A DNA stretch of 64,000 bases, from contig NZ_JBNAIK010000001.1 of the NCBI RefSeq assembly GCF_052048155.1, positions 62,001 through 126,000 of the forward strand. The letters are read 5' to 3'. Positions 1 through 7,402 of the stretch are shown in pieces. Position numbers and translations under genes: made by a program. The notes below the pieces were generated by a model, which worked only from the letters and a program-made list of their open reading frames with translations, did not search any database and was not told the origin of the DNA. Numbering within the stretch: position 1 is the stretch's first letter; each line of letters starts with the position of its first letter. The stretch is from HIMB114 sp052048155. Its GTDB lineage: Bacteria; Pseudomonadota; Alphaproteobacteria; Pelagibacterales; Pelagibacteraceae.

Positions 1-530
1 ACGGAATTCAACAGCCAGATAAAGAAACAGAAGGTTACGTATTTAATCATATGATGCTTAGGATCAAAGATCCAAAGCGATCATTAGATTTTTACTCAAA
101 AGTAATGGGCATGCGAATGGTAAAAAAATTAGATTTTCCATCAATGAAATTCTCTTTATATTTTTTAGGAAATCTTACCGATGAAGAAGTTAAATCTGCA
201 CCAACAGATAATTATGAAAGAACTATATGGACTTTTAGACAAAAAGGACTTTTAGAATTAACGCATAATTGGGGTGCTGAAAATGATGATTCTGTAAAGT
301 TTCATGATGGTAATGCGGAACCAAAAGGCTTTGGTCATATTTGTTTTTCTGTTCCAGATGTTTATGCGGCTTGTAAAAGGTTTGAGAAATATAATATGGA
401 ATTTGTTAAAAAAGCAGATGACGGGTCCATGAAACCTTTGGCATTTGTTAAAGATCCTGATGGATATTGGATCGAAATTATTGAAGCAAAAGCAACAGCA
501 AATATCGCAAAAGAGTTAGGAAAAATCTAA
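1..530 (+). CDS. gloA: Lactoylglutathione lyase (glyoxalase I), 5' partial
   Basis: Glyoxalase I isomerises the methylglyoxal-glutathione hemithioacetal to S-lactoylglutathione in the cytosol. The frame is open from base 3, and the family motif FNHMMLRIKDPKRSLDFY is complete only if the codons before the ATG at 51 are included. The His codon at 48-50 matches the first metal ligand of the family, so the ATG at 51 cannot be the true start and the gene begins before the window. The other metal ligands are visible: Glu in LLELTHNWG, His in FGHICFSVPD and Glu in YWIEIIEA. The product acts ahead of GloB, which is encoded at 53931-54701 in this window. No terminator is obvious after the stop. Confidence 0.93.
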   Translation, partial: GIQQPDKETEGYVFNHMMLRIKDPKRSLDFYSKVMGMRMVKKLDFPSMKFSLYFLGNLTDEEVKSAPTDNYERTIWTFRQKGLLELTHNWGAENDDSVKFHDGNAEPKGFGHICFSVPDVYAACKRFEKYNMEFVKKADDGSMKPLAFVKDPDGYWIEIIEAKATANIAKELGKI

Positions 531-658
531 CTTCAACTTCAGATAGTTTTTAATAATCGTTCTCATTTTTTTGCAGAGCATTAAAATAGGGTGAATTGTA
601 TCTACATAAAAATTCTAAATTTTGTTAAGTTTTTATAACTAAAAGTTTGGGAGGTAAC

Positions 659-1015
659 TTGAAGTTATTTTTGGTTATTTTGATAATCTTAATATCAACT
701 CAGATCGTTAAAGCTGAGATTAATCAACTATTCATCAAAAATTGCGCAACTTGTCATTCAGTTCAAAAGGGAGATCAAACTCCTAGAGCTGGCCCAAACT
801 TATGGGGTATTGTTGGCCGTAAGGCTGCAATCGATAATTCTTACACGATGTACTCAGATGCAATCAAAAAATCTGGAATTGTTTGGAACGAAGAAAATCT
901 AAACAAGTGGTTAACCAATGCCGGTGCGTTTATTCCAGGCACCTACATGTATTATATGCAAGCTGACGAAAGTGTGAGGCTAACAATAATTGATTACTTA
1001 AAAACACTTAAGTGA
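659..1015 (+). CDS. Periplasmic class I cytochrome c
   Basis: A small exported c-type cytochrome of about 118 residues. A hydrophobic signal peptide (residues 1-19, ending VKA) is followed by the haem motif CATCH at 29-33. A GTYMYYM segment near residue 100 supplies the distal Met ligand. I place the start at the TTG at 659, because GGGAGG at 649-654 lies directly upstream; a TTG at 647 would put that ribosome site inside the gene. It is followed after 21 bases by a gluconate dehydrogenase-type small subunit and then a GMC flavoprotein. The context suggests it is the electron acceptor of that dehydrogenase (inference). Confidence 0.85.
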   Translation: MKLFLVILIILISTQIVKAEINQLFIKNCATCHSVQKGDQTPRAGPNLWGIVGRKAAIDNSYTMYSDAIKKSGIVWNEENLNKWLTNAGAFIPGTYMYYMQADESVRLTIIDYLKTLK

Positions 1016-1036
1016 TCTTAAACATAAGGGGGAAAC

Positions 1037-1573
1037 ATGCGTGTATTGAATAAAAAAGCAATATCACGACGATCGTTTCTAAAATCAGGAACGGTAACAG
1101 CCCTAGGATTAACTGTAATGGGTCCAATGGTTATTGGAAAAAATAATGCATGGTCCGCTACATTTAAAACGATAGGTGCTGATGACGCAGCTACTCTAAT
1201 TCAGATGGCAAGAGACACCTACCCTCATGATTTTTTAGCTGACAGATTTTACGCTAAAGTGATTGAAGGTGTTGAGGCGCAAGCTGGAAAAGATAAAGCG
1301 TTCAAGTCTATGGTTGGCAAAGAATTAAAAAAAATTAATTCTGCTGCCAAGAAAAAATACAAAGCAAACTACAAAGATATCAATCGAGAACTCGAGAGAG
1401 TTGATATCCTAAAGAGCAATGAAAAATCACCTCTATTCCAAAAAATTAGAGGCGACCTAGTTGTTGGATTATATAACAACAAAGAGGTTTGGCCGAAATT
1501 TGGTTACGAAGGTGAGTCTGCTTCTAAGGGTGGATACATGAGTCGTGGTTTCAACGATATCGATTGGTTATAG
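1037..1573 (+). CDS. Gluconate 2-dehydrogenase subunit 3 family protein, Tat-exported
   Basis: This 178-residue protein starts with a twin-arginine leader (SRRSFLK at residues 10-16, then a hydrophobic stretch ending near NAWSA at about 39). The rest matches the small (gamma) subunit of membrane or periplasmic gluconate/sorbitol-type FAD dehydrogenases. A strong ribosome site, AAGGGGGAAAC, precedes the ATG. The next gene, the GMC flavoprotein, starts 11 bases after its stop and has no signal of its own. In known members of this family the small subunit carries the Tat signal for the complex, so it probably exports the catalytic subunit by hitchhiking. The substrate is unknown. Confidence 0.85.
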   Translation: MRVLNKKAISRRSFLKSGTVTALGLTVMGPMVIGKNNAWSATFKTIGADDAATLIQMARDTYPHDFLADRFYAKVIEGVEAQAGKDKAFKSMVGKELKKINSAAKKKYKANYKDINRELERVDILKSNEKSPLFQKIRGDLVVGLYNNKEVWPKFGYEGESASKGGYMSRGFNDIDWL

Positions 1574-1584
1574 GAGGGACACAC

Positions 1585-3153
1585 ATGGCAAAATTTTCTA
1601 AAAGTGATGGCGATGTAGTTGTTATCATTGGTTCAGGTGCTGGTGGCGGTGTCCTTGGTATGGAACTTGCAATGAAAGGGATTAAAACAGTAATCCTTGA
1701 GGCAGGCGGACGTCATGGACCACAAGACTTCGTTAATGACGAATGGGCTTCGTTTGGTCAAATCAGTTGGTTAGATAAACGAACAACTTCTGGTGATTGG
1801 AGAGTTTCTAGAGACTTTTCTGGTTTACCATCTTGGATCGTTAAAGCAGTAGGTGGAAGTACACTTCACTGGGCTGGGGCAAGTTTAAGGTTCCAACCAC
1901 ACGAGTGGAAAGCAAGAACCACTTACGGCAATGTAAAAGGTGCAGACCTTTTAGACTGGCCAATCGATGCTAAAGAAATGGCTCCTTGGTATGCAAGAGC
2001 TGAAAACCATATGGGAACAACTGGAACCAATGGAATTCCAAGATTACCAGGAAACAATAACTATAAAGTATTTGCAGCAGGTGCAAAGAAGATGGGCTAT
2101 AAACAGTTTCATACTGGAAATATGTCCATCAACTCTCAACCACGTGATGGAAGAGGTGCATGTGCACAAATAGGTTTCTGTTTCCAAGGATGTAAATCTG
2201 GAGCGAAATGGTCGTCTGGTTATGTTTCTATTCCTAAAGGTGAAGCAACTGGAAAACTAGAATGCCGATCAAATAGCCAAGTGTTGAAAATTGAACACGA
2301 TAAGAGTGGTAAAGTTGATGGTGTAGTTTACGCTGATAAAGACGGTAAGATCCACAAGCAAAGAGCAAGGATTGTTTGTGTAGCTGGAAACTCAATTGAG
2401 TCTCCAAGACTTTTACTGAACTCGGAGTCAAACATGTTTAAAAATGGTATGGCGAACTCGTCAGGTCAAGTTGGACGTAACTATATGCGTCACATGACTG
2501 CAAGTACTTATGCTATTTTTGAAAAGCCAGTTTATTTCTACCGTGGAACAACAATGGCGGGTATCATTCAAGATGAATCAAGACATGATACAAGTCGAGG
2601 TTTCGTAGGTGGTTACGAACTTGAAACTCTAGCATTAGGGTTGCCATTCATGGCTGCATTCTTAGACCCAGGTCAATGGGGAAGAGAATTCTCAGCGTCA
2701 ATGGAAGGTTATGATCATATGGCAGGGTTATGGATTGTTGGGGAAGATATGCCTCAAGCATCTAACCGTGTAACACTTCATAAGAAGATTAAAGACCAGC
2801 ATGGAATGCCAATTCCAAATGTTAATTTCTCAGATCATGAAAATGATATTAAAATGAGAAATCATGCTTGGAAACAATCTACTGCACTTTATGAGTCTGT
2901 TGGAGCAACTAAAACAATTCAAACTCCTCCATACCCATCAACGCACAACTTAGGTACAAATAGAATGAGTGCTAAGGCAAGCGATGGTGTGGTGAATAAA
3001 TATGGTCAAACGTGGGATATCAAAAATTTATTTGTATCTGACGGAAGCCAATTTACAACTGGAGCAGCTGAAAACCCAACATTGACAATTGTTGCTTTGG
3101 CAATGAGACAAGCTAAATACATTGCAAAACAAATGTCATCTAAGGCAATATAG
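1585..3153 (+). CDS. GMC-family FAD dehydrogenase (gluconate/sorbitol dehydrogenase-like large subunit)
   Basis: This 522-residue flavoprotein has the Rossmann FAD motif GSGAGGGV at about residues 17-24. It also has the GMC signature region VGGSTLHWAGASLRF and a C-terminal AAENPTLTIVALAMRQA block that closes the FAD site. A Cys-containing stretch (GACAQIGFCFQGCKSG, near 195-210) is typical of gluconate-dehydrogenase-like members rather than choline dehydrogenase. The ATG at 1585 is chosen because TAGGAGGG at 1571-1578 precedes it; an upstream in-frame TTG would include that site. It oxidises an alcohol or sugar-acid substrate not identifiable here, probably passing electrons to the upstream cytochrome c. 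A strong terminator follows. Confidence 0.88.
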   Translation: MAKFSKSDGDVVVIIGSGAGGGVLGMELAMKGIKTVILEAGGRHGPQDFVNDEWASFGQISWLDKRTTSGDWRVSRDFSGLPSWIVKAVGGSTLHWAGASLRFQPHEWKARTTYGNVKGADLLDWPIDAKEMAPWYARAENHMGTTGTNGIPRLPGNNNYKVFAAGAKKMGYKQFHTGNMSINSQPRDGRGACAQIGFCFQGCKSGAKWSSGYVSIPKGEATGKLECRSNSQVLKIEHDKSGKVDGVVYADKDGKIHKQRARIVCVAGNSIESPRLLLNSESNMFKNGMANSSGQVGRNYMRHMTASTYAIFEKPVYFYRGTTMAGIIQDESRHDTSRGFVGGYELETLALGLPFMAAFLDPGQWGREFSASMEGYDHMAGLWIVGEDMPQASNRVTLHKKIKDQHGMPIPNVNFSDHENDIKMRNHAWKQSTALYESVGATKTIQTPPYPSTHNLGTNRMSAKASDGVVNKYGQTWDIKNLFVSDGSQFTTGAAENPTLTIVALAMRQAKYIAKQMSSKAI

Positions 3154-3564
3154 TTGTTAAAAAACTTAATTAAAAAAGGCCCTGTTATCAGGGCCTTTTT
3201 TTTTAGTTCTCTTTTCATTTTTTATAGCTGTTCGCATTCAAAAAATACTGAACAAAATTTAAATTTTTTTTCAGACCAACAAAAATCTAACGTAGAAATT
3301 TTCACGGTTCGTGATTTTTACACTCAAGGTAAATATCAATTATATTTTGATGTTTTTAATAAAAATGAAGATGTCACTATTGGGCGTATGGCGATTTATA
3401 TCTTTAACAAGGATTGCAATGATATTCCTGATGATGCTAAATCTAATAAGATTCTTTACTCAAATCATGTTTTTATAGGACCATATAAAAATGGAGTGAT
3501 TACTTTTTTTCCAAGAAAACGTTTGAAGTGCTATACAGTTAAAGGCTTTGAAAAATACTTATAA
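3154..3564 (+). CDS. Putative lipoprotein, start uncertain
   Basis: I do not recognise the family. The frame encodes a short basic N-terminus, a hydrophobic run (FFFSSLFIFYSC) with a possible lipobox Cys at about residue 26, and a roughly 110-residue polar domain with no diagnostic motif. The only common start codon before the hydrophobic run is the TTG at 3154, immediately after the TAG of the GMC gene, with a weak AAGG eight bases upstream. The terminator at 3172-3204 lies inside this signal-peptide coding region, so expression would need read-through or coupled translation. The next gene starts 11 bases after the stop. That the downstream frame is coding is likely; the exact start is not secure. 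Confidence 0.55.
   Translation: MLKNLIKKGPVIRAFFFSSLFIFYSCSHSKNTEQNLNFFSDQQKSNVEIFTVRDFYTQGKYQLYFDVFNKNEDVTIGRMAIYIFNKDCNDIPDDAKSNKILYSNHVFIGPYKNGVITFFPRKRLKCYTVKGFEKYL
3172..3204 (+). terminator. Rho-independent terminator of the GMC dehydrogenase operon
   Basis: A perfect 7-bp GC-rich stem (GGCCCTG / CAGGGCC, 3178-3184 with 3189-3195) has a TTAT loop. It is flanked by six A on the left and nine T on the right. It sits 24 bases after the GMC stop and within the reading frame of the downstream lipoprotein. Confidence 0.9.
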
Positions 3565-3575
3565 GAAAGGAAACA

Positions 3576-3890
3576 ATGAATTTTGAAAAAATAAAATCTG
3601 ATATTGAAAAGTTTGTATCCAATAGAAAATGGCAAGATTATCATACGCCAAAAAATTTAAGTATGGCGCTATCTGTTGAGGCTTCTGAACTTATGGAAAT
3701 CTTTCAGTGGCAAATAGAAAATGAAAAAGAATATCCAAAATCAGCTTCAAAAGAACAAGTTGAAGATGAAGTTGCTGATGTTTTTTTTTATTTAGTAAGA
3801 TTTTGTCAGATCATGAATATAGACCTCGAGAAGGCTTTTTATTATAAAATGAAAAAAAATGCTGAAAAATATCCAAACCAAATTAAATAG
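3576..3890 (+). CDS. MazG-like nucleotide pyrophosphohydrolase
   Basis: This 104-residue all-helical protein carries the MazG/iMazG-type metal-binding signature: EASELMEIFQW at about residues 33-43 and EVEDEVADVFFYL at about 61-73. Such enzymes hydrolyse (d)NTPs to the monophosphate and pyrophosphate, and short single-domain forms are thought to clean non-canonical nucleotides from the pool. A good ribosome site, AAGGAAAC, lies just before the ATG. The downstream membrane protein starts seven bases after the stop. Substrate preference (dCTP-like or general) cannot be told from sequence. Confidence 0.85.
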   Translation: MNFEKIKSDIEKFVSNRKWQDYHTPKNLSMALSVEASELMEIFQWQIENEKEYPKSASKEQVEDEVADVFFYLVRFCQIMNIDLEKAFYYKMKKNAEKYPNQIK

Positions 3891-3897
3891 GAAAACA

Positions 3898-4233
3898 ATG
3901 TTTTTTGTTTTTAAAATTTTACTTTCTGCACTTGTGATTGCTGGAGCAAGTTGGTTATCAGGGAAATACCCTAAACTTGCCGGATTTATTATTGCATTAC
4001 CTCTCGCAACATTAATTGCTTTGGTCTTATCTTATACTGAACATAAAAATGCAGAAACAACAATAACCTTTGCGAAAAGTATTCTTGTTGGAGTGCCTGC
4101 AAGTTATTTTTTCTTTATTCCATTCTTTTTTGCCAAAAGTTTAAATATGAATTTTTGGCTTATTTATTCAACAGGCCTAGCGCTACTGGTCGTCGCATTT
4201 TTTGTTCATAAATATATTGTATCTCTCTTTTAA
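3898..4233 (+). CDS. DUF3147 (GlpM-like) small membrane protein
   Basis: This 111-residue inner-membrane protein has four predicted hydrophobic helices with short loops. The N-terminal pattern KYPKLAGFIIALPLATLIAL and the length match the DUF3147/GlpM-like family, whose function is not established. The ATG at 3898 directly follows the ribosome site AGGAAAAC. An in-frame ATG at 3859 lies inside the preceding gene and is less likely. The stop overlaps the next start as TAATG, so the two are probably translated together. Confidence 0.7.
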   Translation: MFFVFKILLSALVIAGASWLSGKYPKLAGFIIALPLATLIALVLSYTEHKNAETTITFAKSILVGVPASYFFFIPFFFAKSLNMNFWLIYSTGLALLVVAFFVHKYIVSLF

Positions 4234-4418
4234 TGAGTTTTCTTGTCATTGATGGTGAGCATAAAGATCCAAACGATATATCAACTTTAGATCAGTCGAC
4301 AAAAAAAGAATATGGACCTTTTCATACTGAAGCTGAAGCTGATGATATTTGTAAAAGTTTAATTCAAAGAAATATTGATAATTACTATCACCGCGCTTGG
4401 GTGATTAAAAAAGATTAG
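4233..4418 (+). CDS. Small conserved-type protein, possibly DUF4170
   Basis: This is a 61-residue soluble protein without signal or membrane segment. The order of features (FLVIDGEHKDP, then GPFHTEAEA, then IDNYYHRAWVI) resembles the alphaproteobacterial DUF4170 layout, but the match is only by eye. Its ATG overlaps the stop of the preceding membrane protein (TAATG), and it converges on the SCO1 gene with six bases between stops. No function can be assigned. Confidence 0.6.
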   Translation: MSFLVIDGEHKDPNDISTLDQSTKKEYGPFHTEAEADDICKSLIQRNIDNYYHRAWVIKKD

Positions 4419-4424
4419 GTTTAA

Positions 4425-5063
4425 TTAAAGTTGTAGCAATTTCCTTACATGGTTGACAACATCATTTTTTGGAATTTGAATTTTTCCAAAATTATCAATT
4501 ACGATTAATTTAGAAAAACCCTCATGCATCATTGTTCCAACCTTTTGAGTGTTATTATTTATAATTTTAAAAGACATAGTATGATCAATTGTATGGTTTC
4601 CTTTTCCTAAATCATTTTTTTTTACGTGAATATCAAAGGCATTATAAATTTTTTTAAGCTCATCGTGTTTCCCGGTTATACCTAATATTTTTTGATCAAA
4701 TGAGTTTAAATATTGTTTTAGGACTTTTTTCGTATCTCTTAGTGGATCTATAGTAATAAAATAATAATTAATTTTATCTGCATCAGATCCAAGATTCTCA
4801 ATTAAATTTGTTAAAAGTTGCAGACTTACAGGACATATGTCCGGACAGTGTGTGAAACCAAAGAATAATATACTTGATTTTTCTTTTAAGTTATTTTGAT
4901 TAAATTTATTACCATTCATATCCTCCAAGTTAAAATTAACTTTGATTGACTGGCTGGAACTTATCTTTTTATTAGCAAAGTTAGATCCTATATAAATAAG
5001 AGCAACAGTAGTTATTAGAATTGAAGGTAAAATTCTTTTAAAAAGAATATGTCTATTGATCAT
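4425..5063 (-). CDS. SCO1/SenC-family copper chaperone
   Basis: This 212-residue thioredoxin-fold protein is anchored by one N-terminal membrane helix (about residues 9-29). The copper-binding residues of the SCO family are present: C73 and C77 in FGFTHCPDICP and H161 in DHTMSF. SCO proteins deliver copper to, or reduce, the CuA site of cytochrome c oxidase on the periplasmic side. It is the last gene of a reverse-strand operon with the MFS transporter upstream. The stop of that transporter is immediately adjacent to this ATG, so translation is probably coupled. Confidence 0.92.
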   Translation of the reverse strand: MINRHILFKRILPSILITTVALIYIGSNFANKKISSSQSIKVNFNLEDMNGNKFNQNNLKEKSSILFFGFTHCPDICPVSLQLLTNLIENLGSDADKINYYFITIDPLRDTKKVLKQYLNSFDQKILGITGKHDELKKIYNAFDIHVKKNDLGKGNHTIDHTMSFKIINNNTQKVGTMMHEGFSKLIVIDNFGKIQIPKNDVVNHVRKLLQL

Positions 5064-6290
5064 TTAAACAGCGGTAGCTCTTTTAAGAGGGCGCTCATCA
5101 ATTGGCAAATGCATTAAAGTCGCAAAAAATGAGAGTGCAATTGATAAATACCAAGCATAATCATAACTTCCAAAATTATCAAAGAAATAGCCACCCAAAT
5201 ATGCACCAGAGAATGACCCAAGCTGATGACTAAGAAAGATAAGACCTGAAAGCATAGATAAATATCTAGTGCCAAAAACTTGTGCAACAATTCCAAAAGT
5301 TGCTGGTATGGTTGCTAACCATAAAAAGCCAAAACATATTCCAAATCCAATTGCTAGAAAATTTGAGCCTGGTAAAAATAAGAATAGAATAATTGTAATT
5401 CCTCTTAGAAAGTATAGTCCACTTAATAGAATTTTTTTTGAGTATTTATCGGCTAAATAGCCCATAGTTAATGTACCAAATATATTAAATAAACCAATTA
5501 GTGATAAAATTGCTGGACCCGTCCAACCATCTAGGCCTCTTTCAATTACATATTTTGGAACGTGGGTTGCGACTAAAGTAATTTGAAACCCGCAAACAAA
5601 AAAACCTGCCATTAAAAACAAATAACTTTTGTGTCCAAAGGCTTCTTTAAACGCTTCACTCAATGTTTGATTTGAATTTTGATTATTTTGACTTCCTTCG
5701 TGTGTTGAGGGTTGTTTTAAAAAATAAGATAAGATTGCAGCTGATAAAATAATAAAAACATAAATATTAAAAACATTTTGCCATTCATAATACTTAAATA
5801 AAGTACTTGATAGAATTGGGTAAAGAAACATTCCTACACTTGCAGATGCAGTTACTAAACCTGCAGCTTTTGCTCTATTATGATTTGGAAAATGTTTAGT
5901 AACTGTTGGAACAATAATTGGAGCAGCTGCACCTCCTAGACCAATGCCAACAAGAATTCCAAGATTTAGCTGGAATAAAAACCCAGTACTATTTAAATTT
6001 CCCAATGCATAAATACCAAAAGCATAGATAAATAAAGCAACTATTGTAACTTTGTTTGCTCCATATTTATCTGCAATAATTCCAAAAATTGTAGCAAACA
6101 CTCCCCACACTATAGCCTGAACACCAATTGCTAACCCAAAAAAAGTACTTGAAATATTTAAATCAATTTCAAAAAATTGAAAAAATAAACCATAGGTTTG
6201 TCTTATGCCCATAGAAACAGAGACAACAAAACAACCAATTAATAAAGTGATTAGAGCTGCTTTTGATGTTAAAAATTTATTTTCTTGCAT
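5064..6290 (-). CDS. Major facilitator superfamily transporter
   Basis: This 408-residue inner-membrane protein has about 12 hydrophobic helices in two halves. It has the conserved MFS loop motif between helices 2 and 3 (IADKYGANKV) and its second-half counterpart (MGYLADKYSKK). The overall look (MGIRQTYGLFFQFFEIDL near the start) is that of the oxalate/formate antiporter or monocarboxylate-like branch, but the substrate is not deducible. It starts immediately after the stop of the MOSC gene and runs directly into SCO1. The three form a gapless operon. Confidence 0.88.
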   Translation of the reverse strand: MQENKFLTSKAALITLLIGCFVVSVSMGIRQTYGLFFQFFEIDLNISSTFFGLAIGVQAIVWGVFATIFGIIADKYGANKVTIVALFIYAFGIYALGNLNSTGFLFQLNLGILVGIGLGGAAAPIIVPTVTKHFPNHNRAKAAGLVTASASVGMFLYPILSSTLFKYYEWQNVFNIYVFIILSAAILSYFLKQPSTHEGSQNNQNSNQTLSEAFKEAFGHKSYLFLMAGFFVCGFQITLVATHVPKYVIERGLDGWTGPAILSLIGLFNIFGTLTMGYLADKYSKKILLSGLYFLRGITIILFLFLPGSNFLAIGFGICFGFLWLATIPATFGIVAQVFGTRYLSMLSGLIFLSHQLGSFSGAYLGGYFFDNFGSYDYAWYLSIALSFFATLMHLPIDERPLKRATAV

Positions 6291-7067
6291 TTATTTATTT
6301 ATCGAAATTGTATCATCTAAATTGATTTGTCCAGAAGATATTGGTTTTAAATATATTCCAAAATCGATGTGACCATAAACTTCATTCAGTTTTTGGGGTA
6401 AGTTAAAATCTGAAGTTATTGATTGATAAGGATAAATCGTAGCTTTGCATCGTGGTGTATTTTGAAACACTTCAAATAAAGTATTTCCAATTTTAATTTT
6501 TTTCTTTGCAAGTTCTAATTCTTGAAAAGGTTTCATTCCATCAATAACAATATTCGCTCTGAACCTTTCGTGATCAATAATTAGTCCTGACCGTGCCTCA
6601 AAGTCTCTTAAACTTTCTAAATTAATTAGAGAAACAACATGATCGTTAATCATATCATAAAAAGGAATATTTTGGTTATAAATCATAAAAATTTCTTTAT
6701 CTTTTAAATCAGTTTCTTGTTTTTTAATCTCTTTTGTAACTAATTGTAAATTTTCAAAATTAAATTCTGAAATTGAGATTACCTTTTCGTTCTTTAAAAA
6801 TACTTTGAGATTTTGGTTTTGGAATTCTAAACTGTAATTATTGAGTATCGGTGTATTTTTTATACTCAAATAACTTTGATTATTTCTTAAATATTGTTTT
6901 TCTTGAAATTTAATCGCTTCTTCTTTTGTTTTATTTCTCACAAAAGCAAAAACACGGTCACTCTCAATTCCTATATTCTTAATGATTTTTAAAGATTTGC
7001 TTTCAACAAAATTAAAGGATTTTATTGGTGAATAATAAAGTTTTTTTATTTGTATATTTGAAACCAT
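6291..7067 (-). CDS. MOSC-domain protein (molybdenum cofactor sulfurase C-terminal type)
   Basis: This 258-residue protein has the MOSC N-terminal beta-barrel (LYYSPIKSFNFVESKSLKI, then GIESDRVFAFV) and a C-terminal MOSC core. The core includes the family's invariant Cys in NTPRCKATIYP (about residue 207) and GHIDFGIYLKP near the end. Relatives bind or transfer molybdenum cofactor and include mARC-type and YcbX-like oxidoreductases. No separate ferredoxin domain is seen, so a partner would be needed for redox activity. It is the first gene of the MOSC-MFS-SCO1 operon. Confidence 0.85.
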   Translation of the reverse strand: MVSNIQIKKLYYSPIKSFNFVESKSLKIIKNIGIESDRVFAFVRNKTKEEAIKFQEKQYLRNNQSYLSIKNTPILNNYSLEFQNQNLKVFLKNEKVISISEFNFENLQLVTKEIKKQETDLKDKEIFMIYNQNIPFYDMINDHVVSLINLESLRDFEARSGLIIDHERFRANIVIDGMKPFQELELAKKKIKIGNTLFEVFQNTPRCKATIYPYQSITSDFNLPQKLNEVYGHIDFGIYLKPISSGQINLDDTISINK

Positions 7068-7110
7068 TTTGATTTATTCAATATAATATTAAATTTATAA
7101 GAAGCTTACT

Positions 7111-7212
7111 ATGGCAGTTTTTTCAAATATTTCGCAATCAGAATTGATACAAGCGGTAAGTATAATTTTGATTTTAGGTTATTTAATATTTAGAATGATA
7201 AACAAAGATTAA
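7111..7212 (+). CDS. Candidate 33-residue single-pass membrane peptide
   Basis: An ATG-initiated frame of 34 codons encodes a short polar N-terminus (AVFSNISQSE), one hydrophobic helix of about 18 residues (AVSIILILGYLIF) and a basic end, RMINKD. It lies divergently from the MOSC gene and ahead of the amtB promoter. No clear ribosome site is seen. The single well-formed helix with a positive-inside C-terminus suggests a real membrane peptide, but in AT-rich DNA such frames also arise by chance. Confidence 0.4.
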   Translation: MAVFSNISQSELIQAVSIILILGYLIFRMINKD

Positions 7213-7251
7213 GGTAGTTTGAATAACAAAATTCTTTTGTGAGTTGTATAA

Positions 7252-7280
7252 TTGTCAAAAACTTAAATTCTAAATAATAT
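7252..7280 (+). promoter_or_regulatory. Candidate sigma-70 promoter of amtB
   Basis: TTGTCA (7252-7257) and TAATAT (7275-7280) are separated by 17 bases. A start near 7287 would give a leader of about 115 bases before amtB. The gene-free stretch 7213-7402 otherwise holds only this and the hairpin at 7304-7318. Confidence 0.45.
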
Positions 7281-7303
7281 TTTAAAATAAACATTCTTAA
7301 AAT

Positions 7304-7318
7304 GCATAGATGCTATGC
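7304..7318 (+). promoter_or_regulatory. Inverted repeat in the amtB leader
   Basis: GCATAG and CTATGC form a perfect 6-bp inverted repeat around ATG, flanked by A-rich and T-rich runs. It could be a small RNA hairpin acting as an attenuator, or a protein operator. Nothing further distinguishes these. Confidence 0.35.
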
Positions 7319-7402
7319 TTTTATTATTCGTTATTACTTATTTACATAAGTGGTACTCAATCTTAACTTTTAAATTCTAAAAAAAACAAAGGGAGAAATT
7401 AG

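Noticed and set aside
1967..2173. 68-codon frame inside the GMC dehydrogenase gene
   Set aside because: It is an alternative-frame shadow of a conserved flavoprotein with no independent signals.
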